Both the position numbers and the translations under genes were made by a program. From an uncultured Bacilli bacterium (GTDB lineage: Bacteria > Bacillota_I > Bacilli_A > RF39 > UBA660): a stretch of DNA of 53,350 bases. The DNA lies in the NCBI GenBank assembly GCA_934089255.1, contig CAKOJI010000004.1:1-53350 (forward strand), given 5' to 3'. Under the pieces are notes generated by a model. That model saw only the letters and a program-made list of their open reading frames with translations. It did not search any database and was not told where the DNA came from. Of the stretch, positions 43,995-51,756 are shown one piece after another (the stretch's first letter is position 1; the number at the start of each line of letters is the position of its first letter).

Positions 43995-44729
43995 TTATTC
44001 ATTTATTATAAATAAGTATCTATCTTTACCTGAAAGGTCTTGCTCTAATTTGATTTTAGCATTAGGGAATACTTTTTTTGAAAGTGACACTAATTTTTTT
44101 CCTTGTTTATCTCCTATTTCAAACGCAATAAGATTTTTTTTCTTTAAATATTTTGGGCAAGTATTTAATATATGTTTATAATATTCTAACCCGTCATCTT
44201 TAGCATATATTGCTTTTTTTGGTTCATATTTAATGTTTGGAGATACTTCATCATTTGAAGTAATGTATGGAGGGTTAGATATTAAGACGTCGTATTTGTT
44301 AATTGGTTTAAATTTAAATATGTTTTCTTTAATGAAATTTATGTCTGCATTATTTTGTTTAGCGTTTTTGCGTGCTAATTTTAATGCTTTATTTGATATA
44401 TCTAATCCTGTTATATTAAGAGTATCTATTTCTTTTTTTAATACTATACTAATACATCCAGAACCAGTACCTAAATCTATTAAAGAAGAATCTTCAAATT
44501 TATATTTTTTTATATATTTTATTGTTTTTTCAATTAATGTTTCTGTTTCAAAACGTGGTATAAGTACGTTTTTATTTACATTTATAATGTATCCATAAAA
44601 ATTTACGTTTCCTATTAAGTATTGTACTGGATAATTTTTTTCTATTTTTTTTACTACTTTATTTAAATTTTTGTACTTGGCTTTTAATAATTTCCAATCG
44701 TTTGTAGTAATACTTGCTGGTTTTTTCAT
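43995..44729 (-). CDS. prmC: Release factor glutamine methyltransferase PrmC
   Basis: Methylates the GGQ glutamine of peptide release factors. 'PVQYLIGNVNFYGYII' and 'VLIPRFETETLIE' are the N-terminal signature, 'LIDLGTGSGCISI' binds SAM, and 'ISNPPYI' (near 150) is the catalytic motif. At 244 residues it is a little shorter than usual (about 280) because the N-terminal helical domain is trimmed. It starts at the prfA stop (TAATG), so translation is coupled to its substrate gene. Confidence 0.94.
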   Translation of the reverse strand: MKKPASITTNDWKLLKAKYKNLNKVVKKIEKNYPVQYLIGNVNFYGYIINVNKNVLIPRFETETLIEKTIKYIKKYKFEDSSLIDLGTGSGCISIVLKKEIDTLNITGLDISNKALKLARKNAKQNNADINFIKENIFKFKPINKYDVLISNPPYITSNDEVSPNIKYEPKKAIYAKDDGLEYYKHILNTCPKYLKKKNLIAFEIGDKQGKKLVSLSKKVFPNAKIKLEQDLSGKDRYLFIINE

Positions 44730-45784
44730 TATTTTCCTTCTAACTTCATTCTTTGATCTTCTGTAATTAAAGCATCAATTATTTCATCTAGGTTACCTTC
44801 CATTACTTTATCTAAATTCATTACTGAAAAATTTATTCTATGGTCTGTAACTCTATTTTGTGGATAATTGTATGTTCTTATCTTTTCTGATCTGTCGCCT
44901 GTTCCAATTTTACTACGTCTTTCTTTTCCTTCTTCGTCTAATTGTTCTTGTAATTTTTTATCATATAATCTTGCTTTTAATATTTTTATTGCTATTTCTT
45001 TGTTTTTTATTTGGCTTCGTTCTGTTTGAGAATAAACGATTATTCCTGTAGGTATATGAGTTAATCTTACTGCAGAATCTGTAGTGTTTACTCCTTGTCC
45101 ACCACATCCACTACTTCTAGTTATATCTATTCTTACTTCATTCATATCAAGTTTGAAATCTATATCGTCTGGTTCTGGCATAACTAATACTGTTGCAGTT
45201 GAAGTGTGTACTCTACCTTGAGTTTCTGTTGCTGGTACTCTTTGTACTCTATGTGAACCGCTTTCAAATTTTAATTTAGAATAGACATTTTCACCTTTTA
45301 CACTAAATTCTATTTGTGAAAATCCACCACTAGTACCTGGTTCTTCATTAGATACTTCTATTTTCCATCCATTTTTTTCTGCATATTTAGAGTACATTCT
45401 AAATAAATCTCCTGCAAATATATTAGCTTCGTCTCCTCCTGCAGCTCCTCTTATTTCCATTATTATGTCTTTTCCATCGTTTTCATCTTTTGGAATTAAT
45501 AATACTTCTATATCGCTTATTAGTTTTTCTTTTTTCTTTTCGTTTTCTTCTAATTCTATTGTTGCTAGACTGCCCATTTCTGGATCTGATGTCATTTCTT
45601 TTAGTCCTTTTATCTCTTCTTCTGTTTTTGTCAATTCATTATATTTATTAACAATAACTTCTAAATCGCTACGTTCTTTAGATAATTTTTTTACTTTTGC
45701 ATAATCAGACATAACTTCTGGATTTTCTAGTTCGTTAGTTAATTCGTTAAATCTTGTTTTTATTAGTTCTAATCTTTCTATCAT
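44729..45784 (-). CDS. prfA: Peptide chain release factor 1
   Basis: Ends translation at UAA and UAG. The catalytic 'SGCGGQGVNTTDSAVRLTHIPTG' region carries GGQ near residue 228, 'EIRGAAGGDEA' and 'SGSHRVQRVPATETQGRVHTS' are present, and its 351 residues are standard. AAAGGAGAT precedes the ATG. It heads the prfA-prmC pair. Confidence 0.97.
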   Translation of the reverse strand: MIERLELIKTRFNELTNELENPEVMSDYAKVKKLSKERSDLEVIVNKYNELTKTEEEIKGLKEMTSDPEMGSLATIELEENEKKKEKLISDIEVLLIPKDENDGKDIIMEIRGAAGGDEANIFAGDLFRMYSKYAEKNGWKIEVSNEEPGTSGGFSQIEFSVKGENVYSKLKFESGSHRVQRVPATETQGRVHTSTATVLVMPEPDDIDFKLDMNEVRIDITRSSGCGGQGVNTTDSAVRLTHIPTGIIVYSQTERSQIKNKEIAIKILKARLYDKKLQEQLDEEGKERRSKIGTGDRSEKIRTYNYPQNRVTDHRINFSVMNLDKVMEGNLDEIIDALITEDQRMKLEGK

Positions 45785-45806
45785 GTGGATTATCTCCTTT
45801 CATTAA

Positions 45807-46250
45807 TTATGCTATTTCGCTTTCTTCGTTTTCATCCATTATAACTAAATCTTTTAAATCATCTTCTGTTTCGTCATCATCTAAAATTTCTTCATCATAA
45901 TTTATTTCTTCTTCGACTTCTTCATTATTAGTTTCTTCTGCTTCTTCTGATGGTTCTATGATTTCTTCTTCAGCGTCTTCTTCATCTATGATTAATTTAG
46001 TTTTATGATTTATTTTTAAATCCCAAAATCCTTTTTCTAACATTATAAATCTTTTATCAGTAGATAATAATTCAAAAAAGTCTGCTAAATGATTTTCAAA
46101 TGCATCATTACTTAAGTCCATTAATCTTATTACTTCTTTGAATAAGTCTTGTATTTTCATCTTTTTTTGATTATTTTCTAATATTTTATATGCTACATCA
46201 TCGTATGACATAGTGGCTAGTTCTTCTTTTGTTAAGTTAATTGATTTCAT
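45807..46250 (-). CDS. rpoE: RNA polymerase delta subunit
   Basis: Gram-positive RNA polymerase subunit that increases recycling and promoter selectivity. The N-terminal HARE winged helix ('MSYDDVAYKILENNQKKMKIQDLF', 'LLSTDKRFIMLEKGFWDLK') is followed by a long Asp/Glu tail (about 88-147), the typical delta layout. GGAGGAAT precedes the ATG. Its presence supports Bacilli-type ancestry. Confidence 0.93.
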   Translation of the reverse strand: MKSINLTKEELATMSYDDVAYKILENNQKKMKIQDLFKEVIRLMDLSNDAFENHLADFFELLSTDKRFIMLEKGFWDLKINHKTKLIIDEEDAEEEIIEPSEEAEETNNEEVEEEINYDEEILDDDETEDDLKDLVIMDENEESEIA

Positions 46251-46295
46251 TTATAATTCCTCCAAAAATTTATATATATATTTAAAACAAATAGA

Positions 46296-46323
46296 ATTAT
46301 ATCATAATCGATAGTATTGTCAA
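46296..46323 (-). promoter_or_regulatory. rpoE promoter
   Basis: Reverse strand TTGACA (46323-46318), 16 bases, TATAAT (46301-46296), with a TG one base before the -10. It is among the strongest promoters in the window. Confidence 0.88.
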
Positions 46324-46329
46324 CTAGTT

Positions 46330-46668
46330 TTATATATATTCTATTCTTATTATATTATTATAATCTTTTTCTGTTTCTATTTTATACATTATTTCTATAA
46401 AATTTTCTTTATTATCTATTTTACTTTCTATTATATCTAAATTTAAGTAATTATCATATTTTTTTAAATATATAGTTGCTAATTTATTAGTAAAATCTAA
46501 TGTTATTATTTCTTCTTCATTTTCTTTTATTAATTTATTATTGTAATATGTATATTTTTCTTCTTTTATAATAAATGTTGTTTTATTGTTTTGGTTAATA
46601 CATTTAATGTTATTTTCTTTTATAATGTGTTCGTTGTTTTTTAATAAACTAAAATTTATTGTTTTCAT
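46330..46668 (-). CDS. DUF1934 (YwiB-like) beta-barrel protein
   Basis: 112 residues of alternating beta strands ('KTTFIIKEEKYTYYNNK', 'ITLDFTNKLATIYLKK', 'FIEIMYKIE', 'IIRIEYI') that match the calycin-like DUF1934 pattern. In Bacillus ywiB lies near argS and rpoE, and here it directly precedes rpoE. The function is unknown. Confidence 0.68.
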   Translation of the reverse strand: MKTINFSLLKNNEHIIKENNIKCINQNNKTTFIIKEEKYTYYNNKLIKENEEEIITLDFTNKLATIYLKKYDNYLNLDIIESKIDNKENFIEIMYKIETEKDYNNIIRIEYI

Positions 46669-46763
46669 ATTTATTCTTCCTTTGATTAAGATTTTATCAT
46701 ATTATTTATTATTTAGCACTTATAAATTATATTTTTTTTTACATAATAACTTTAGGTGAAGAT

Positions 46764-48674
46764 ATGAAACATATAAAGAATACTTTTAAAATTAGTGTGT
46801 TTTTGTTTATTTCTTTTTTTGTAGTTATGTTACTTCTTTATGCTTATGCTTATTTATCACCTGGAATAGATATTAAAACTAGTAATTCTTTTCATATATA
46901 TGATAAAGATAATAATTTAATATATTTGGGTAGTGGTAATAGTGAATGGGTTGATATAGAAAGTGTTAGTCCTTATTTTTTGGACGCTATTATAAGTACT
47001 GAAGATAAATATTTTTATAAACATATGGGGTTCGATTATCTTAGAATTGCTAAATCTTTATATACTAATTTTAAAAATGGATATATTTCTCAAGGTGGTA
47101 GTACTATTAGTCAACAATATGTAAAGAATATGTATTTAGATTTTGATAAGACTTGGAAAAGAAAGATTCAAGAAGCATTTTTGACTTTAAAACTTGAAAC
47201 TCATTATAGTAAAGATTCTATATTAGAGGGTTATATTAATACTATTTATTTTGGACAAGGTTGTTATGGTGTTAGTGAAGCTAGTAAATATTATTTTAAT
47301 AAAAAGCCTAATGAATTAACTTTGGAAGAAGCAATTATACTTGCTGGTATTCCTAAAGCGCCAAATAATTATAATCCTGTTAGTAGTTATGATAGTTCTA
47401 TTAAAAGAGGAAAGATAGTTGCAGAGTGTATGTTAAATAATAAAAAAATAGATAAGAAAACTTATGATAATTTATTTAAGGAAAATATTATAGTTTATGC
47501 TAAGAGTGATTCTAATAATTTACAGACATTAATGTATTATCAAGATGCGGTTATGGATGAGTTGAAAAGTTTAAGTGGTATTCCTGATAGTTTAATAGAT
47601 TCTGGTGGATTAAAAATTTATACTAATTTAGATATGAGTATTCAAACAAATTTGGATAATGCTATAAAGAGTAATATGAAAGATGATGATGTAGAAGTTG
47701 CTAGTATTATTATTGAGCCTGAAAGTGGCAAAATAAGGGCTTTGGCTGGTGGAAAAGATTATAAGAAAAGTCAATTTAATAGAGTTACTAAATCTAAAAG
47801 ACAAGTTGGTTCTACTATTAAACCGTTTCTTTATTATACTGCATTAGAAAATAATATGACTAGTTCATCAACTTTTACTAGTGAAAAAACTGATTTTGTT
47901 TTTTCTAATAATCAACATTATAGTCCAACAAATTATGCTAATAAGTATGCTAATAGTGATATAACAATGGCTGCTGCGCTTGCTTATAGTGATAATATTT
48001 ATGCTGTTAAAACACATTTGTTTTTGGGTGAAGATAAACTTGTAGAAACTATGAAAACTGTAGGATTAAAGACTAAGTTAGATGCTATTCCATCTTTAGC
48101 GCTTGGTAGCAAAGAGATTAATATGTTAGATTATGCTAATGCTTATAATACGCTTGCTAGTGGTGGTTATAAGAGTGATATATTTTTGATAGATAGAGTC
48201 GAGGATTTACAAGGTAATATTATTTATAAACATAAACAAAAAAGGGAATTGGTTTTAGATACTAATTATTTATTTATATTAAATGAAATGATGAGTAATT
48301 CTTATAATTCAAAATTTATTAGTTATAATTCTCCCACTGCACTATCTATTAGTGATAAGTTAACAAAAAAATATGCAATAAAAAGTGGTTCTACTGATAA
48401 TGATTATTGGTTAGTCGGATATAATCCAGATATTTTAATGATGGTTTGGACTGGTAATGATGATAATTTGGAAGTAGAACATAATTATTCTAAGATTACA
48501 AAAAATTTATGGGCTGATACTGTAGAAGCAAGTTTAAAAGATAAGGAAGAGAGATGGTATAATAAACCTCAAAATGTTGATGCCGTTATACTTGATCCTG
48601 TGAGTGGTAATTATACTAGTGATAGTAAAGGGAGTTTGTTTTATTTCTTAAAAGGTACTGAACCGGCAAATTAG
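46764..48674 (+). CDS. Class A penicillin-binding protein (glycosyltransferase + transpeptidase)
   Basis: Polymerises and crosslinks peptidoglycan outside the membrane. After one membrane helix comes the GT51 domain: 'STEDKYFYKHMGFD' (catalytic Glu near 80), 'QGGSTISQQYVKN', and 'EGYINTIYFGQGCYGV'. The transpeptidase follows with S350-T-I-K353, a 'YSDN' motif and K540-S-G-S. Both activities look intact. Its 636 residues are compact, with no C-terminal extension. AGGTGAAG precedes the ATG. Confidence 0.93.
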   Translation: MKHIKNTFKISVFLFISFFVVMLLLYAYAYLSPGIDIKTSNSFHIYDKDNNLIYLGSGNSEWVDIESVSPYFLDAIISTEDKYFYKHMGFDYLRIAKSLYTNFKNGYISQGGSTISQQYVKNMYLDFDKTWKRKIQEAFLTLKLETHYSKDSILEGYINTIYFGQGCYGVSEASKYYFNKKPNELTLEEAIILAGIPKAPNNYNPVSSYDSSIKRGKIVAECMLNNKKIDKKTYDNLFKENIIVYAKSDSNNLQTLMYYQDAVMDELKSLSGIPDSLIDSGGLKIYTNLDMSIQTNLDNAIKSNMKDDDVEVASIIIEPESGKIRALAGGKDYKKSQFNRVTKSKRQVGSTIKPFLYYTALENNMTSSSTFTSEKTDFVFSNNQHYSPTNYANKYANSDITMAAALAYSDNIYAVKTHLFLGEDKLVETMKTVGLKTKLDAIPSLALGSKEINMLDYANAYNTLASGGYKSDIFLIDRVEDLQGNIIYKHKQKRELVLDTNYLFILNEMMSNSYNSKFISYNSPTALSISDKLTKKYAIKSGSTDNDYWLVGYNPDILMMVWTGNDDNLEVEHNYSKITKNLWADTVEASLKDKEERWYNKPQNVDAVILDPVSGNYTSDSKGSLFYFLKGTEPAN

Positions 48675-48688
48675 TTTTTATAAAAAGA

Positions 48689-48727
48689 AAAAGTGGATAA
48701 CTTAATTGTTTTCCACTTTTAAATTTT
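48689..48727. terminator. Bidirectional terminator, copy 1 of a repeated hairpin
   Basis: AAAAGTGGA / TCCACTTTT stem with T-rich tails both ways, between the convergent PBP gene and paralogue B. Nearly the same 30-base hairpin occurs after the ParB gene (49921-49950). Confidence 0.85.
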
Positions 48728-48728
48728 T

Positions 48729-49652
48729 TTACCATAATGTTCCAGATATTTCATCGTTATATTCTTTCCATTCATTATTTGAATATATAAATGTACTGGT
48801 CATACCTTCACCAATTAATGGTGTAATTATTGTTATTAATTCATCGTTATTATTATAATATAATAAATAATTGTTATTTTTTAAAGAATCTTCTACGTCA
48901 TAAATTATTTTATTTTTTTCATAAAGGTCGTTACTATATAAATTATCATAATTATCATTAATGTATTTTTTTAAAATATCTATCATATCGTTGTAATTTT
49001 TATAAGATGAAATTATTTCTTCCAAAGTTAAAACTTTTTTTGTATTTTTATCAATTATATAAGTTTCACTTTCATTTACATAACCACTAGCACAATCTGT
49101 AGAAGAAATATCATATTTTATAATAGAAATGTGATTATCATTTTCAATTATAGAATAAGCATTATAATTTAATCTTTCATATTTATAGGTTTTATTGTCT
49201 TTTTTTAATTTTATTGAATAACATTGTAAGTCGTCTGTATCAAATGAATTTTCTCCATTTTCTATTCTTTTTACATTATCCTCTATATTATCTTTAATTT
49301 TTTTATTTAAATTAGTAACTGATTCAGTTTGATAATTTATTTGTGGATAACTTAACCAAATATTGCCATCTTTATCACTATTTTGTTTACCAAGTGGATA
49401 TTCATAATTGCCTTTGTTTTCTGCAAGTATAGTAGCAAATATATTAGTTCTATTTATCTCATAATTTTTTTCTTCCGTACTTTGTTGTTTTTGAGTTGAC
49501 TTTGTTGTAGAACTCTTTGTATTGTCTGTAGTTTGTGTTGGTTTAGTAGATAATTTATCATAAACTATATACCCTCCTAGTCCTAATATACAAATAATTA
49601 AAATTATTACCAAAACTTTTAACCCTTTTGAATTCTTTTTTGTTTCTTCCAT
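48729..49652 (-). CDS. Membrane-anchored RsiV/PdaC-like (DUF4163-DUF3298) protein, paralogue B
   Basis: The same N-terminal anchor as the gene at 37956 ('KKNSKGLKVLVIILIICILGL', 'GYIVYDK'), then a Thr/Ser/Gln linker (about 35-60). A 245-residue ectodomain follows. 'IWLSYPQINYQTESVTNLNKKI' and 'YDISSTDCASGYVNE', then 'TYIIDKNTKKVLTLEEIIS', fit the DUF4163 plus DUF3298 arrangement found in RsiV anti-sigma factors and PdaC deacetylases ('y..sGGAHg....y.iDlktGk.ltL.dlf'). No enzyme domain follows, so it may bind a ligand such as lysozyme or wall fragments. No sigma factor gene is adjacent. Confidence 0.72.
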   Translation of the reverse strand: MEETKKNSKGLKVLVIILIICILGLGGYIVYDKLSTKPTQTTDNTKSSTTKSTQKQQSTEEKNYEINRTNIFATILAENKGNYEYPLGKQNSDKDGNIWLSYPQINYQTESVTNLNKKIKDNIEDNVKRIENGENSFDTDDLQCYSIKLKKDNKTYKYERLNYNAYSIIENDNHISIIKYDISSTDCASGYVNESETYIIDKNTKKVLTLEEIISSYKNYNDMIDILKKYINDNYDNLYSNDLYEKNKIIYDVEDSLKNNNYLLYYNNNDELITIITPLIGEGMTSTFIYSNNEWKEYNDEISGTLW

Positions 49653-49765
49653 TGTTTCACTCTCCTATGTTAATAATAACACATTATATGTTTTGTTGTA
49701 TCGTTAATTTGATTAGTTTACTTAAAATTATGTAAAATAGTATAAATTCCGTGTTTATAGTACGT
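49653..49765 (-). promoter_or_regulatory. Conserved upstream region shared by paralogues A and B
   Basis: About 110 bases upstream of this gene align closely with 37957-38069 upstream of paralogue A. They share the ribosome binding site (AGGAGAGTGAAA), 'TAAGTAAACTA' and the distal block CGTACTATAAACACGG (reverse strand). Conservation of non-coding bases suggests a shared regulator site or promoter, or a recent duplication. Confidence 0.65.
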
Positions 49766-49776
49766 TAAATTAAAAA

Positions 49777-49805
49777 TTGACTTTATGGTAGTCTAGTGTT
49801 ATTAT
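49777..49805 (+). promoter_or_regulatory. Promoter of candidate sRNA C
   Basis: TTGACT (49777-49782), 17 bases, TATTAT (49800-49805). Confidence 0.65.
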
Positions 49806-49811
49806 TTTAAT

Positions 49812-49899
49812 AAGTAGAACGTCCACCCCCTATAGGTTGGATGTCTACCCTGGTTGGATAGCATCCGTCCTAACTGAGTGGCGGATGTTTTTGTTTTTT
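49812..49899 (+). ncRNA. Candidate small RNA C (C-rich loop, next to the ParB gene)
   Basis: Predicted transcript of about 88 bases with no reading frame. Hairpin 1 joins GTAG.ACGTCCA (49814-49825) to TGGATGTCTAC (49838-49848), 11 pairs, and presents a 12-base loop beginning CCCCC. The terminator is GCATCCG / CGGATGT (49861-49888) with a 14-base loop and a T-run to 49899. G+C is far above the surroundings, a usual sign of structured RNA in AT-rich genomes. A C-run in a hairpin loop is the arrangement of staphylococcal Rsa sRNAs that bind Shine-Dalgarno sequences. Its target and role are unknown. Confidence 0.72.
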
Positions 49900-49911
49900 A
49901 TATAATATGTC

Positions 49912-49954
49912 AAAAAAAATAAAGTGGATAAATTTATAGTTTTCCACTTTATTT
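49912..49954 (-). terminator. ParB gene terminator, copy 2 of the repeated hairpin
   Basis: Perfect 12-bp stem AAATAAAGTGGA / TCCACTTTATTT and eight T on the reverse strand. It includes the stop codon of the ParB-family gene. Confidence 0.88.
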
Positions 49955-50968
49955 ATCTATTTTAATAATTATTTGGTATAAATCTTCGAAATCGTAATCT
50001 TCTGTTTCTATACTAAATCCAGCATCTTTTATTTCGTTTTCTATTTCTTTTATTGTTGTTTTAACTGAATTTAAGTCTCCTGATATTATTTTATTTTGTG
50101 ATTTTGTATCTTTTATTGGTTCTTCTTTTATATCTTCTGTTTTTGATTCTTCTGCTGTTGGTATATCAAATATTTCGTACTGATCTTGTAATGTCTTTTT
50201 AGATTCTCTTATTAGTTTTTCTATTTCATCTTCGTTAAAAGTTTCTTCTTCTTTGTCTTTATCAACATCTAGTGTTTCTATTTGATTTAATAAATTTTTG
50301 TTTTCTTCATTGTTTAAAATACTAAATCTTGATGAATTTTCTTCAGTTTGATTATTTTTAGATTCTTTTACGCTTTTTATTTCTTTATCTAATTCACGTA
50401 CTGTTAGTCTATTATCTATAATTTTATTTAACATATCTATTTGTTCTTTTGGATTTGTTAGAGATAATAAACTTCTTGCGTGTCTCTCAGATATTTTTTC
50501 AGACATTAATGCGTCTTGTACTTCGTCTGTTAAACTTAGTAATCTTACTTTGTTTGCTACTGAAGATTGAGATATTCCTAATTTTTTTGCTAGTTCGTCT
50601 TGTGTCAAATAACCTCTGTCTAATAGTTTTTTATATGATTTGGCTTCTTCTATTGCAGAAAGATTTCTTCTTTGTAAATTTTCTACTAGTGCTACTTCTG
50701 CTGAAGTATTATCATCTAAATCGGCTATTATTGCTGGAACTTTAGTTAGTCCTGCTATTTGACTAGCTTTATATCTTCTTTCTCCTGCTATTATTTCAAA
50801 TTTACCATTTAATAGTTTTCTTAATACTAAAGGTTGTATTATTCCGTGTTCTTTTATTGAAGTTGCTAATTCTTTCAAAGCATTTTCATCAAAAGTTAAT
50901 CTTGGTTGAAATCTATTTGGTATTATATCTTCTACATTTATATATTGTATATTTGGTTCTAAGTTCAT
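49949..50968 (-). CDS. parB: ParB/Noc-family DNA-binding protein
   Basis: The CTP-binding ParB domain ('IIPNRFQPRLTFDENALKELA', 'GIIQPLVLR', 'GERRYKASQ', 'ENLQRRNLSAIEEA') is followed by a helix-turn-helix ('LTQDELAKKLGISQSSVANKVRLLSL', then 'KISERHARSLL'). The 'SSVANK' and 'ISERHAR' wording is closer to nucleoid-occlusion protein Noc than to Spo0J, and noc follows rsmG in Bacillus, as here. The N-terminal amphipathic membrane helix of Noc is missing. Residues 195-290 form an unusual acidic linker before a C-terminal dimer domain. No parA gene is adjacent and I saw no parS-like GTTTCACGTGAAAC site. Confidence 0.87.
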   Translation of the reverse strand: MNLEPNIQYINVEDIIPNRFQPRLTFDENALKELATSIKEHGIIQPLVLRKLLNGKFEIIAGERRYKASQIAGLTKVPAIIADLDDNTSAEVALVENLQRRNLSAIEEAKSYKKLLDRGYLTQDELAKKLGISQSSVANKVRLLSLTDEVQDALMSEKISERHARSLLSLTNPKEQIDMLNKIIDNRLTVRELDKEIKSVKESKNNQTEENSSRFSILNNEENKNLLNQIETLDVDKDKEEETFNEDEIEKLIRESKKTLQDQYEIFDIPTAEESKTEDIKEEPIKDTKSQNKIISGDLNSVKTTIKEIENEIKDAGFSIETEDYDFEDLYQIIIKIDK

Positions 50969-51032
50969 AAGCCCCTACTCCTATTCTCTTTATAATTATA
51001 TCATAAATATATTTAAACTCAATAATATAATT

Positions 51033-51067
51033 AAAAAAATCACTTATTTTTTTAAAGTGGTTTTTTT
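51033..51067. terminator. rsmG terminator
   Basis: Thirteen-pair stem (AAAAAAATCACTT / AAGTGGTTTTTTT, one G-U), nine-base loop containing part of the rsmG stop, T-runs on both strands. Confidence 0.88.
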
Positions 51068-51756
51068 ATTATTTGACTATAATTTCTTGGATATTTTGTA
51101 TTAGTTTTTGTTGTTTTTTTTATTATAATAAAATTTCTTACTCCTTTTTCGTTTGGTAAATTTATATTTATAGTATTTAGGTATTCGGCACCTAATAATT
51201 TTATTCCAGTAATACTTTCGTTTAGTTCATCTATATAATCTGATTTCATTGCTATAAAATAGTTGTTTTCTTTTACGTAAGGAATAGATAATTCTACTAA
51301 TACACGTAAATTTTTTACTGCTCGTGCAGTTACTAAATCAAAATATTCTCTTTTTTCTTTTATATAATCTTCTGCTCTTTCATTAATTATTTCTATGTTA
51401 TTTAGATTTAATAGGTTTATTAATTCTTTACAAAATGTTGTTTTTTTATTATTAGAATCTAATAGTGTTAATTTTATATTAGGATATAGTATTTTTATGA
51501 CTATTCCTGGAAATCCAGCACCACATCCTATATCTAACATTGTATTTATATTATTAAAATTAATTGTTTTTGTTAATAAAGCAGAATCGTAGAAATGTTT
51601 TAAATATACATCTTCTTTATCTTTTATTGATGTTAGATTGGTATGTTTGTTATAATTGTTTAAAAATTCGTAATATGTTTTAAATTTATTAATTTGATCT
51701 TCAGATAATGTAATGTCAATTTTTTTTAATTCATTTATAAATTCTTGTTCATTCAT
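51052..51756 (-). CDS. rsmG: 16S rRNA (guanine527-N7)-methyltransferase
   Basis: Methylates G527 of 16S rRNA with SAM. 'YYEFLNNYNKHTNLTSIKD', 'HFYDSALL', the SAM loop 'MLDIGCGAGFPGIVIKI' and 'FDLVTARAVKNLRVLVELSIPYVK' are characteristic of GidB/RsmG. Its 234 residues are standard. The start overlaps the end of mnmG by eight bases, as in many Firmicutes. Confidence 0.96.
   Translation of the reverse strand: MNEQEFINELKKIDITLSEDQINKFKTYYEFLNNYNKHTNLTSIKDKEDVYLKHFYDSALLTKTINFNNINTMLDIGCGAGFPGIVIKILYPNIKLTLLDSNNKKTTFCKELINLLNLNNIEIINERAEDYIKEKREYFDLVTARAVKNLRVLVELSIPYVKENNYFIAMKSDYIDELNESITGIKLLGAEYLNTININLPNEKGVRNFIIIKKTTKTNTKYPRNYSQIIKKPL

Noticed and set aside
49653..51051. parS site near the ParB gene
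   Set aside because: No sequence close to TGTTTCACGTGAAACA was found in the gaps.
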